A stretch of 64,000 bases of DNA from Omphalotus guepiniiformis (taxonomy: Eukaryota; Basidiomycota; Agaricomycetes; Agaricales; Omphalotaceae), in contig JAQOOI010000047.1 of the NCBI GenBank assembly GCA_028554645.1, positions 1 through 64,000 of the forward strand. Direction: 5' to 3'. The translations under genes were made by a program, and so were the position numbers. Shown one piece after another: positions 21,581 to 32,469 of the stretch. The notes under the pieces were generated by a model that saw only the letters and a program-made list of their open reading frames with translations, ran no database searches and was not told the origin of the DNA. Positions within the stretch are counted from its first letter, which is position 1. Each line of letters begins with the position of its first letter.

Positions 21581-22565
21581 AATGACTTGGAGGTTATTGT
21601 TGGTGGGGAATCGGCTTGTGGGAGGTATCAGGAGGATATGTAGTTACCTGAGGTGTTGATGGTTTATGGGTTTCCGGACCAGGCGACCCAGACTCTTCGT
21701 CGGTTGATGCCTCATTGGTTCGAGGATGAGGGTACTACTAAAGATCATTGGCCCTATATTCAAGTTACTTTTGTAAAACTGTATTTCCTTCATTATTTTC
21801 TTTGCGTCGAGAAAGCTCAACTTGTTGTCTCCTGGAAACATCATTGGTAACACGCTCCGGTGAGAGCAACAAACAATAGCTGCATTGAAAGCCGAACAAA
21901 AGGATCAAACAAATCTTTATACATCCTTTATACCTCTCGAAAAAAAAGGAACTCAATAGGCTACTTACTTACAACCTAGTACGAGCTCTGAACCACGATC
22001 AACACGCGGCATTCAAGCATTCATTATATCCCAAAGGCCCCAACATGCAACGCGGTCCTCCATTCCTGAATCACAAAGTCCCAAGGGTATCTATCTCCAG
22101 AGCATAACCCCGACTCCCATTGATCTTGATTCTTTGGCTTTCTCCTCATGGTCAAAACACCTACGTAAAACAAGTTCGAGGTTCCAACGGTCTTTGTGAG
22201 TTAGTAATAAAGGTAAGATTATAAAGGTCGAAACCGAACAATCCGCTCGTTGCTTTCGGAACACGTGAACGTTTGTACACCTTTCATTATGCGCAGACAA
22301 GCACACCCTTTAACCGAGTGGATGAATGAAAACATATCCATTCAGGACGACAATCACAGTCACCACCCACCTGAGGTGAGGATTTCCATATAAACCCCTC
22401 GACGCATCTTCCAAACTTCCTCATTCTAACTCCACCCTCCTCAGCTGGTTCTTGTACATGTACATCACTTCGCTTTCGGTGCTACAACACCAACACCACA
22501 CTCTCAACACGCACCACAGTATCACTGGCATTCTAGACACCCAAGGTTTTACGAGACGCGAGACG
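21581..22565. other. No gene recognised
   Basis: AT-richer DNA with a few antisense frames and no motif I can name. The last 200 bp are pyrimidine-rich and contain CATATAAACCCC near 22390, a possible TATA promoter for the gene copy that follows. Confidence 0.4.
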
Positions 22566-23790
22566 ATGCCTAAACCCCAATTGTAAGTTCATCTCCTTCA
22601 ACGGTCAATGACGCGGCTCACTCACACGATGTTATTCGAACGACGCGACAGGACTTCCTTTTCTCACTCTCGCTCCCTTCCAAGCTATCGTCGTGCTCAC
22701 CAACATCTCCCAACAACACACACCACATCGGCGTACAAGGCTGAGAACACGGTCGCAGGTCCATCGACCCAAAACGCGTACGCGTTCGAGTACCAGCACA
22801 CGTCAATGGGTTCTTCGACCCGAAACTCGTACGGCGCGTACCATAACACGCTCGCCGGGCCTGGGCCATCTACTCAGGTGCAATGGGACTTCTCGACTTC
22901 AGGTATCGTACCTCAAGAGTACGTCCCGCTCCCTTCCTGACTATCATCGTACCCGACCACAATGCCCAACATCACACACCATATCGGCGTACGAGGCCGA
23001 AAACGCAATCACGGGTCCATCGACCCAAGTCTCGTACGTCGAGTACGAGAATGCGATAGCGGGTCCTTCGACCCAATACGGTCACGCGTACGAGTACCAG
23101 CACGCGTCAATGGGTTCTTCAACCCAGTACTCGTACAGTGCGTACGGTAACGTGTTGGCCAGGCCTGGGCCATCTACTCAGGCGCAATGGAACTTCTCGA
23201 CTTCAGGTAACGAGTATGTTCAAGATGCCACGCAGCTGGACGGCGCTTACCCAACCAGATTTGGAGTTTCAGCGACTTCCTTGAAGGGCAAGGGCAAGGA
23301 AGTCGCTGACGCGGGGTACTGCCCTACTCCTCCCAATTCATCAATGAAAAACTCCAACTCGGGCAACGCGACCCCCATCCCACATGCAAACGACACTCTC
23401 TGTTGCATTTCAAACCCCTTCGATGGCAGCGTTTGCCAGTTCCCAATCAGCTCGAAGAAAGAAGAAGCTGATCATATCAGAGAGTTTTGCCTCCGAACAG
23501 ATGGACATGGAACAACAACGTCTCCAACGGTCTGTTTCCGGATGTTACGAAGAGGAGGAATGGGAAAGGGACTGGGTTATGCAATGCGGAGTTGATGAAC
23601 AAAGGGTCTTTTACAAAGCACTATCATACCCATTTTCCGTCGAGGCAACACTGTTCGCATTGCGAGGCGGACAGTATGCGCAGGTCCGCACTGTGAAGCG
23701 GTACTTGGGAGAGGAAGGTGATGGATTCGTTGAAGCGGCATATCAACCTTCTTCGACGCCCAAGCAACGAGGGTACCGGTAAGTGTCACA
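22566..23790 (+). pseudogene. Zinc-protein family copy 1, frameshifted
   Basis: A possible first exon (ATG at 22566) and donor precede a Tyr/Ser/Gly-rich region. This region is internally duplicated: AGPSTQ..., EYQH(T/A)SMGSST and PGPSTQ(V/A)QW blocks occur at about 22760-22900 and 23010-23200. The C-terminal part matches the intact paralogs: FDGSVCQFPISSKKEEA, then in another frame RWTWNNNV, KGSFTKHYHTHFPSRQHC and LKRHINLLRR. Reaching all parts needs at least two frame changes and passes a TGA near 23693, so it is probably dead. A 13-bp inverted repeat sits at 23271-23308. Confidence 0.65.
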
Positions 23791-25059
23791 CCAGCGAGTA
23801 TTGGGCCTGGCTTTGAACCGGAGACACGAAGAACTGAGCGCTCAAGAAGCGGCGGTGCACAGTGTCGGTCAGACAGTTGAGAATAACGATGATCTCCCTT
23901 AGGTGGAGGGAGTTCTAATTTTGCATACGCAAATGCACTAGGGCATGAGCAGCTGCCTCTACAACCACCAACCGTGACGGCACTCCCATCTCCTCCGGTA
24001 GCCGTGAGTCGGCTTCCTCATCATCGTCATCATCATCATCTGCTGCTCAAAATGCAAGATCTCTGCCACGCGTATTGGGTCTTTGTCTTTCGGAGGGTGA
24101 GGTGAGGTGTTGGGGACTAAGTATGGCGAAACGAAATGGATGAAATCTCATTATTACTGATTACTATAAACCACTCATTAGATACTCTCTCGTTTACTTT
24201 TCACAAAGGGCTTCGTACCTGGTTTACGGTTTACTATTCGATTATAATTATATGCGCGTTTCGTAGATCGTAGTGTATCGGATTATTATACGCGTTAATG
24301 TACCTGTAGAAAGGTTTGAAATGACATTAGTTAGTAATGATTGGTAGCATGATGGAACGAATTAATGTACCTTCGATGATTCCTCGAAATCGTTGTGTGA
24401 GTGCGTGCGTGAAGGATGGTTGAAAGAACACTGTATCGAATAAAGAAAGGACAGTAGTAAGAACGCGAGCTGAAAGTCTTTCATAGAACAATACGATACA
24501 TACCCTATCATGACTGCCCACCCATCCAATCCACATCTCTACACCTTCACGCGACCCTACCCATATAAATGCGTTTTAAAACGAGTTTGCTTGAGAACTT
24601 TAAGAAGGAGAGTGAGAAGGAGAGTGGTAGACGAATCCTCAGTGGTCTCACCGGACAACATACAGCCTGCTGCTGCAGCATCCGGTGAGAAAGGTCGCGT
24701 ATCTCAACAAAGGATAGGATAAAGAAGAAAGAAATAAGATAGACTCGGAAGTGGCTGACTTAGGTTAACTATATAGCTCAGGTACCGTATCACATGATAA
24801 AAACTTGGAACTGCAGTCTGCCTCGTTTTCGACGAATACAAAGGACTCTTTGACAGAAGGATAAAGAAAGAAGTATGTAATATTGAAGAACACCTATTGC
24901 AAGGCGAAGGTTCTACTCGATAAAGCATCGCAGATACTTTCTCGATTGCATTGGAGGGTTACATGCATGTATACTACGAGTACGAGCTATAGTTTCCGAG
25001 TCTGCAAGAAAAACACGAAAAAAAAGGGGCATATAGAATCTCTCCTTCCCATCATTACC
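23791..25059. other. Duplicated 3' flank of the zinc-protein copy
   Basis: Much of 24320-24960 recurs, diverged, at 30640-31290. Matching blocks are AGCATTAGTTAGTAATGATT..AGCATGAT, GAAGGAGAGTGGTAGAC, GTCTCACCGGACA.C.TACAG, AACTATATAGCTCAGGTACCG and CGATAAAGCATC. A CATCATCATC microsatellite lies at about 24020. The duplication unit was therefore larger than the gene. I see no separate coding exon. Confidence 0.6.
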
Positions 25060-26547
25060 TCACGGACTAGGCGGTTCACGGAACCGCAAAAAGTATTCCC
25101 CATCGATAGTAAGACACTCGAGATGTGGCTTCAACAACCCACGCTCATAACATAGCGGTAAGCTCTTCTTAAGCATCTCCAGCCTTTCAGCTATCCTAGC
25201 ATGCGGAAGTGTCCCTCGACGAGGGAAACCAGGTATCTTGTCCCCATCGAGTGTAATTCTCAGCGAAGAGAACCCTGCAATGTCCTCCCCATTGTCACTC
25301 TGGTTGTCGGTAGCTAAAGATGTCGGGAGGTCGAGGTCCTCTGGCCGAAAGCTTAAGGCTTGTTTGGGCGGCCTGAATGTAATCTCGCGTAGAGAGGAGA
25401 AGTAGGGTTTTTGGAGGATGGTGTCACAGGTTGACCAGTCGGTTGGTGTTGTAAGGTCGGGTATTTCGAGAGATTCAAGGGTCGGGGTTGGAGTTGTTTG
25501 AGTGGAAGACCAGTAATAGTTGTGAGAAGAAGCAATGCGTTTGAGTAGAGGTATCACTAGATACTCGGGCGATATGTCCAGATCGAGGTGGCGCAGGCAG
25601 GGGTTACAGGAGAAATTGATGTGTGTGAGGTAATCGTCTTCGAGAGAACAAGTATAAGCCAGTGTATGTTATGTAGAGTAATAAACCTCACCGAGGGGTT
25701 CATGATCATCTGCATCAATGAACGCACCAAACGTGACACTTTCCAAAGACCTGGCTTCGCGTAGCAGACTACCAATTGCGGGGAAGACCAAAGGAGACTC
25801 ATCGTTATCGATGGCAATGGGACCAAGGATGCACGTAAAATGATGCAGCGTTGGGCCGTATGGTACAAGCTGGTCAAAAACTTCACGTCTACGTTCCATA
25901 TTATATATGGAAATCGTACGCAAATTCTTCGAGGGGGCACCACCATCGTAGTCCTCTACCTCTTCGAAATCAGCCTCAATGTCAATCAAAACCAACTCTT
26001 GAAGCATTGGGAATGAATTAACGATCGTCCCAATTTCTTCGGCGTTACCAAAGGTAACAGAACGCATGTTGAGAATTGTAATGCCACGAAAGCAGTCATC
26101 ACAGGGTTTTCTTTCCGTTGCTATGTGGATCAAGTCCCAGTGAACCTTCGCAATCCATAATTCCTTCACCGTTTCTCCCATTAAGCTATTCAGTGTTCTC
26201 CCATCCAGAGCTTCCCAGTCCAAGACGTCTTCTATTACACACGTTCTTTGAGGATCATGCAATTCAAGTTTATGCACACGTCCCAGAGGGATTGTACAGA
26301 GCGGGCTCTCGCATAGATCTAGGAAGGTATGGGTGGGATATTTGTCATCTAGAAGGACATCGGAGAAGATCTGGGGGCGGGTTGCAGTAAGGAAGGAATG
26401 TGAGACGAGGCTGCACTCGAGAAGGGTTTTTCTGTCATGAACGAAAGATATAATGTACTGGATTAGTTCGAATGGGAGGGTTTTCATGACAGTGCCTTTT
26501 TCACGGCTTACATAACGTAAGAGCGGTGCGTTGCTTGGGGATGACAT
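25060..26547 (-). CDS. F-box protein
   Basis: Minus-strand gene with two exons, 26547-25692 and 25637-25060; the 54-nt intron (25638-25691) joins HEPL to DDYLTHINFS in phase, giving 477 aa. The F-box is near residues 20-65: LPFELIQYIISFVHDRKTLL, then CSLVSHSFLTATRPQIF, the usual agaric form. The remainder has irregular leucine-rich stretches (for example FPMLQELVLIDIEADFEE, CLRHLDLDISPEYL) typical of substrate-recognition parts. Expected role: adaptor linking substrates to an SCF ubiquitin ligase through Skp1. Targets are unknown; such genes are very numerous in mushrooms. It appears intact, with no stops or frame breaks. Confidence 0.85.
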
Positions 26548-26585
26548 ACGTGGGAAAAAGAGTCAAAGACTTGGAACACAGTGCT

Positions 26586-26622
26586 CAAGCGCTCAAGCGC
26601 TAGCGCTCAAGCGCTAGCGCTC
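26586..26622. repeat. Tandem AGCGCT palindromes
   Basis: Five AGCGCT palindromes in 37 bp, alternating as AAGCGCTC and AGCGCT. They lie 40-75 bp upstream of the F-box start codon, so they could be an operator-like site, or a simple repeat. Confidence 0.6.
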
Positions 26623-26639
26623 ACCGGTGACCGCTTGTA

Positions 26640-27560
26640 CAATCTCTGAAAGACGCCTACAGTGTATGCCGCGTATGAAGTGATACACTACGCGCTCCTC
26701 TCTCGGAGAGATTCCAAGAATTCTCAAGTCCGTTGAAAATCTGACGCAGGGTGTTACAACCCTTCGAGGATCTTGTAGCAAGTACTGGATAGGAAGACTA
26801 GTGAGAGTTTTTCTATGCTCTTTTCTTCTATTTACCTTTTACTATTAGTTGTATATCCTAGACCTCCGAGTCAGCAAGCAACTCAAAAGCAACTCAAAAG
26901 CAACTCATGAGTTCTCTATTAATGGCACGCGCTGGTTACCCTTGCGGGGCTTCAGAGTGTCAAGGCTCTTCACTGTCAAGGATAGCTTGTAAGTAGCTGA
27001 GCATTTGCCGCAGATGGAGGTCTGACTCTGGAGACCATGTAATCCTTGAATAATTCGGCCGCATAAAATAAATCCGGAATTCCTCCCCTTTCCTCGTCGC
27101 TCCCCAAATATCTTCGAACTACTGGCGCTTACACACTTGTTGAACCGAACCCAGAAGATACTCTGCGCTGTAGTTCCAGGACATTACTCTAAATGATAGT
27201 ATCACTCTTCCCTAAACATCCTTCAAACCCAACCCTTCCGGGTCCCGTGCAGTTGCGGCGACACGGGAGTGCTAGTGGGCATCACCCTTTGATCCTCTGA
27301 TCGCTATGCCCTGGTGCATTCTCTTCCTTCCTCCCTGTCTAGCTCGGGATCTAACATACATCTGCAGATCCAAAACATTCATTCGCAACAAGAATAATTC
27401 GATGCCGACGAATCCATCCACTGTTGCCTTCACATTGTACCCATCTCGCACTTCCCCGTCCCTCCCACACTTCGCCTTTCCCTTTCTCTCACTACTCACC
27501 AACGCATATCCCCCATCCTGCTCTTCTGAAGCCTTAATCTTGCGCAAAATAGCTTAGATT
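26640..27560. other. Segment duplicated at 60.9-61.7 kb
   Basis: Two blocks match the far end of the window in the same orientation. 26650-26870 matches about 60955-61180 (shared GCCGCGTATGA, CCCTTCGAGGAT, CTTCTATT, TATATCCTAGACCTC) and 27280-27500 matches about 61440-61640 (shared GATCCTCTGATCGCT, CCAAAACATTCATTCGCAACAA). The spacing between blocks differs, so one copy has gained or lost DNA. Confidence 0.65.
27272..27547 (-). CDS. Hypothetical ORF, paralog of 61187-61540
   Basis: A 91-codon minus-strand frame. Its C-terminal part (DLQMYVRSRARQGGRKRMHQ) aligns with MFWACRWEVHVKYRDRQGGW at the start of the 61.5-kb frame. I do not recognise a family. It could be a remnant of a gene better preserved at 61.5 kb, or both could be chance frames inside a duplicated segment. 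Confidence 0.25.
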   Translation of the reverse strand: MRKIKASEEQDGGYALVSSERKGKAKCGRDGEVRDGYNVKATVDGFVGIELFLLRMNVLDLQMYVRSRARQGGRKRMHQGIAIRGSKGDAH

Positions 27561-29033
27561 TCGGTTTCGGTTTGGCCTATGACGAGAATAAAGCGCTATG
27601 CGTGCTGTATCGTCGCCGGAATCAGTGAATCGGTTGATAGTAAAGCTAGCCTGTGGTGGAGACTCGTTCGAGCGCTTTTTTTGGATCTTGGAAAGGAGAT
27701 TAGGCCCGAAACGTAGGGATGTTCATCAGTGCTACTAGATATCGTCTGATTCTCTTTGCTCATGTTCAGCTGGGTTCTGGTTAGCTTTCAATAGCTTCCC
27801 TCCCCATCTCACTCTCAACTCCCGGCCTCCCTGGGCTCTGTCATCTGGTGGTTTGCCTAATCACGCTCTGACATACCAATATCCCCGATTCAAATGTTTA
27901 CTCCATACATCGCAACCAACGTTATACCAAGGCAAAAGGCAGAATACTCACTTCTGAAATCTAGCGAAGGAATAACGGGATCCGTATCCCTGGTTCCAAC
28001 AGCAAATCCGATGGGCTGAGCTCCGCTGCTTCCTGTACGAGAGCCACGACTTTCGGTACACCTTCAAGAGATATCGAACTATGCTGGGCAGCGACTGTTG
28101 GCGATAGACTCTCTCGGGAGAGACATCAAAGACTTAACTTTGAGATGGGCTAGGTTCATCATATGTACGAATACTGAGTTAGCCCCACTTCAGGGACGAA
28201 AATCATATCGCCTTGCGATTTCAAGTAACGAGGAATCGGAATTTCGGACGGGTCGAGGGGTGCAAGGAGTGAGATCTAGGATGTCTGATGTATACAAGGG
28301 TGATGTGGAATTCAATTGAACTATCAACAAAGCATTCGTGAATCTTCTTTCATTAGCCGGCGTGTTCAAGCAACTTGAGATTGCCTGATCGCGAAAGCAG
28401 TTTCCGGCCAGTCCACTCGCCTTGCGTGCTGTTCCAGGTTCCAGTCATTCCTATCATTCATCTTTATCTGTGTTTCCTCAGACAGATCAGAACTAAGGCT
28501 GCTCGTACTTACATAGTAACGTCGATCCCGGCGATAAAAGAGATTTAGAGTTTGCAGGGGGATTGGCATTTTGCAGTGGACCGTACGACTCTCGTAATAA
28601 TCCTCTTCCCTCAGCAAACAGACAATGTAGCTTGTTTGAATTTCCCCTTTAGAATACGATTTGTAGGTTTATTTCCGGAGTGTCCCAACCATCGTACTTA
28701 TCTCCGGATCTCCCATTGAACCCATTGATGTGTTTATTGATTAACCTACAGTGGCTTAAGTTCACAATACGCTTGAACCAGGTGAAACGTACGAACGTCC
28801 GAAGCTTTGACCTGCGAGTGGACTCGACTATGAGCACAAACACTATGGGCGCAAATATACTTACTATGAACGCAAACAAATCACGGTCACCTGAGAGGTG
28901 TTTAAATACTAGTCGCGCTCGCGCTGGTTCCCCCTCCTTAAACAGCTTAAATCCTTAAATTCACCTGTTCGTGTATTATCTACACCCACAAAACTCCTAT
29001 ACGCCTTCTACACCAGACACAACGCGTAACACT
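27561..29033. other. No gene recognised
   Basis: Only short frames on both strands, without motifs. A TTTAAATACTAGTCGCG stretch near 28900, about 130 bp before the start codon, may be part of the promoter of the zinc-protein gene at 29034. Confidence 0.45.
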
Positions 29034-30180
29034 ATGGCGAACATTGACATCGACTCCACTTTTTACAACTATCCTATTGATCCACAGTCAGCGTAAGTTG
29101 GTCTCCGACTCAGACGATCGAAGACAACTATCCAGTCCTCGTAGCCTTCAAGTTGAACAACAAAACATATTGTCAGTGGCACACGATGAACACCACTGGC
29201 AGGAGCCTGCCACTGAGCTTAACCCCTATTTCGCTGGGTTTGAGCTTTATATCTGGCCACCCAGGCAAGAAGTCGACCTGAACATCATTTCTCGAGCAGC
29301 ACTTGATCCTTCAGCAGCAACAGCAACCTACACTCAACGTTTCCTCGTTCCGAATCAGGAATACTATATGCCGAACCCTCAGAATCATCAGATCTACGAC
29401 GACGCGGAATCGGTCCTCACGGCGAACCCATCGCCAGTAGAATCCCCATCCAAAACTCCCAATTCCACCTGGCCCGTTTTTCCCGTCGACGACCCAAGCA
29501 CTCCGGTGTACGGACCATCTAGCGAACACGTCGAACAGCAGGAGCAAACTCAGAGCCCCCCAGGAGCTCATCTGACGCCTATACATATTTCCCCTCACTA
29601 CCTGCCTATTCCCTACCCCTCCATGCCAGCCATCGGTGGTCTTCAATCACCTTCAATCACCCCTCCCCCCTCCCTCCCTCCAACTTCGACGAGATATCAG
29701 CCATACCCGAGCCAATCTCGTCAAGTGGCCAAACCAGCAGATTTCAAATGTATCTGCAAATTTCCAAACCCCGCAGACAATGCCCATCCTTGCGGGGAGA
29801 TCCTAACCTGCACCAACGCAGCGAAAAGGCACATCCTCAAACATATCTATAATAAGGATATCGTTATGATCCCCGTCGCTGTCGCCGCTTCTTCTTCAGA
29901 GGAGAAGCATCCACGTCCACCTCCGGAGCGTTTCCAGTGCTCATGGGATAACTCCTGGCCAGGATTACCGGAGGAGAATTTGGGAGGGGCGAGACAGCGA
30001 AACCTCTGGAAAGAGGGTGTGTGCGATGTAACGTGCGCTGATAAGCGCTCTTTCGTCAAGCACTACCAAACACACTTCCCTGTTGGTGTTCGTTGCGAGT
30101 GTGGGGAGACGTTGGCCAGGGGTGACGCTTTGAAGAGACACAAGAGGAAGTGTGATGGGAAGAAGCGTTCGCAGGAATAG
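29034..30180 (+). CDS. Cys/His zinc-binding protein, copy 2 (intact)
   Basis: Exon 1 is 29034-29092; an intron (29093-29144) leads in phase to exon 2, 29145-30180, giving 364 aa. The first two thirds are Pro/Ser/Gln-rich and probably disordered. The C-terminal third carries several possible zinc sites: FKCICKFPN..PCGE with AKRHILKH, FQCSWDNSWPGLPEENLGG, CDVTCADKRSFVKHYQTHF (CxxxxC, H, H) and CECGETLARGDALKRHKRKC (CxC, H, C). The lysine/arginine-rich end could be a nuclear signal. This resembles atypical C2H2 proteins of agarics, so DNA binding is a reasonable inference, though not certain. It belongs to a local family of four copies; this one is complete. Confidence 0.7.
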
Positions 30181-31350
30181 GAGACCCCAACATTAGAGGG
30201 GTGAGAGTCACGACACGGAACGAAACTTCATCTCGCCAGCTATAACATTGATTGGGGCCCCGAGATTCAGGAATACGCCCTTTGAGGAAGTGGAAGGATC
30301 AGCTGTGTGACACGAGCGATGGACGATGGGGAGTCCAGCTCAGCGGAAAAAAGGAACTACACGATTCGTCGTCAGACAAAAGTTCTTTACACATTAGAAC
30401 AGTTTACCGTATGCAGGCCTATTAGACTTTCTCTCTTCATTACTATGTAACCGTATCGCATATATCCACCATGTATCACTAGATATCAGAAGAGCATCAG
30501 AAATTAGCAATTAAGACATATAGCTTCATAGAAAACGAACGTTAATCATTTGCGTGCTTTTTGTGGAGAAAGAATGGGAGGTAAGGCGACAGGATTGTGA
30601 GCTTGAGTATTATATGCGCTATGTATCTTAGAATAGCATTAGTTAGTAATGATTAGCATGATTAAACGAATAAAGAACCTTAGATGAATCGTTGTGTGAA
30701 CGCGTGGATTGTGCCACTCAAGTAAAAAAACAAGATGGTGAAACGAACACCTATGTATCGAGTCAAGAACAGAAAATGAGAAACATGAGCTGAAATTCAT
30801 AGAACGAACGATACACACCCTATCGTGATCGCCCACCCAAACATCTCTTACTGAGATATACCTCCACGCGACCCCACCCGTATAAATGCGTATTATAAAG
30901 ATTGTATTCAAGACTCGGAACTTGAGGATGGAAGTGAGAAGGAGAGTGGTAGACAGATCCTTGGTCTCACCGGACATCTTACAGGCTGCTGCAGCGTCCG
31001 GTGAGATAGGTCGCGCACTAAGTGGCTCGACAAAAGATTAGAAATAGAACAAGATAGACTCGGACAGGACTCGGAAGTAACTTACGCTAACTATATAGCT
31101 CAGGTACCGCATCACATGATAAGCTTGAAAATTACCTCGTTTCGACGAACACAAAGAGTCTTTGAACAGAAGAATACAAAGATACAAAGAAAGAAATCTC
31201 TGGATGTAATATCTTTGAAAGTTGGAATAATACCCCATTGTCAGGTTTTGTTCGATAAAGCATCACACGTACTTCCTGAATTGGATCGGCAGGATACATA
31301 TATATTAGCTTAGTTGCTGCAACATCTTTCATCCCAACTCTCCCTCCAGT
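30181..31350. other. 3' flank duplicated with 24.3-25.0 and 32.5-32.7 kb
   Basis: 30330-30560 recurs after the next copy at about 32515-32735 (shared TACACGATTCGTCGTC, GCAGGCCTA, GTATCACTAGAT, TTAATCATTTGCG-like blocks). 30640-31290 matches 24320-24960. This records serial duplication of gene plus flank. No separate gene is seen. Confidence 0.6.
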
Positions 31351-32469
31351 ATGCCTGATAACGTACCCACCACTAGTGGTCCTGAATCATCTTCGATTCC
31401 AACTTCACCCTCCTCCATGCCGGCCACTGGTGGTCGTCAATCACCCGCTCCCCCCTCCCCCATGTCGGCCACTGGTGGTCGTCAATCACCCCCTTCCCCC
31501 TCCTCCATGTCGGTCGCTAGTGGTCGTCAATCACCCGCTCCCCGCTCCCCCATGTCGGCCACTGGTGGTCGTCCATCACCCACTTCCACCTCCTCCATGT
31601 CGGTCACTAGTGGTCGTCAATCACCCGCTACCCGCTCCTCCATGTCGGTCACTAGTGATCGTCGATCACCCTCTTCTACCTCCCGAATTCAGTCCAAATC
31701 GACTTGGATACCTTGGCAATCAAACCCCAGCCAGTCTCGTCAGATAGCCGCAAGTGGGAGTAGCGTTGACCCAAACGCCACTGATCCAGCAGAATCTGAC
31801 CATGACCCGAACGCCAGTGATCAAGCAGAAATCGACTGTGACCCAAACACCACTAATCCAGCAGAAATCGACCGTGACCCAAAGGACACTAATCCAGCAG
31901 GATTCAAGTGTTTGTGCAAATTCCCCAACCCCGCAAACAGTCGCATTCCTTGCGGGAAGATCTTAACCTCCGCCGACGCAGCGAAAAAGCACATCCTTAA
32001 ACATATCCATGATAAGGATATCATTATGATCCCTGTCGTCGCCGCCGCTTCTTCTTCTTCAAAGGCGAAGCGTCCACGTCCACCTCCGGAGCATTTCCAG
32101 TGTTCATGGAACAACTCCTGGCCAGGATTACCGGAGGAGAACTTGGGAGGAGCGAGACAGCGAAACCTCAGGAAAGAGGGTGTGTGCGATGTAACGTGCG
32201 CTGAGAAGCGCGATTTCATCAAGCACTACCAAACACATTTTCCTGCTGGTTTTCGTTGTGAGTGTGGGGAGACGTTTGCGAGGGGTGACGCTTTGAAGAG
32301 GCACAAGAAGACATGTAAGACGAAGAGTTCGCCAGCAGAGGACACCCAGTATTTTCTGGTTGCTGTTTGTCGTGGGTGTAGGAAGATATTGTCAAGGGAT
32401 GAATATGTTTTGGAAATGCACAAGAAGACATGTAGGCCACGAGGTGTGCTGGTCACAGTGGGAAGATGA
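31351..32469 (+). CDS. Cys/His zinc-binding protein, copy 3 (intact)
   Basis: A single-exon frame of 372 aa; ATG at 31351 follows a pyrimidine-rich stretch. The N-terminal 110 residues are a 15-residue tandem repeat, the next 50 a 12-residue repeat. The C-terminal part matches the 29-kb copy closely: FKCLCKFPN, AKKHILKHIHDKDIIMIPV, FQCSWNNSWPGLPEENLGG, CDVTCAEKRDFIKHYQTHF and CECGETFARGDALKRHKKTC. It then adds a further Cys/His unit (CRGCRKILSRDEYVLEMHKK). The 5' part of the family (the exon-1 region) is replaced by the repeats. A nuclear or DNA-binding role is inferred only. Confidence 0.7.
   Translation: MPDNVPTTSGPESSSIPTSPSSMPATGGRQSPAPPSPMSATGGRQSPPSPSSMSVASGRQSPAPRSPMSATGGRPSPTSTSSMSVTSGRQSPATRSSMSVTSDRRSPSSTSRIQSKSTWIPWQSNPSQSRQIAASGSSVDPNATDPAESDHDPNASDQAEIDCDPNTTNPAEIDRDPKDTNPAGFKCLCKFPNPANSRIPCGKILTSADAAKKHILKHIHDKDIIMIPVVAAASSSSKAKRPRPPPEHFQCSWNNSWPGLPEENLGGARQRNLRKEGVCDVTCAEKRDFIKHYQTHFPAGFRCECGETFARGDALKRHKKTCKTKSSPAEDTQYFLVAVCRGCRKILSRDEYVLEMHKKTCRPRGVLVTVGR
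31411..31680 (+). repeat. 45-bp coding minisatellite, six units
   Basis: Units start at 31411, 31456, 31501, 31546, 31591 and 31636. Each encodes a variant of SSMSATGGRQSPAPR. Length is a multiple of three, so copy number can change without breaking the protein. Confidence 0.85.
31768..31911 (+). repeat. 36-bp coding minisatellite, four units
   Basis: Units start at 31768, 31804, 31840 and 31876 and encode variants of DPNATDPAESDH. It is an acidic spacer between the repeat head and the zinc-binding region. Confidence 0.85.
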
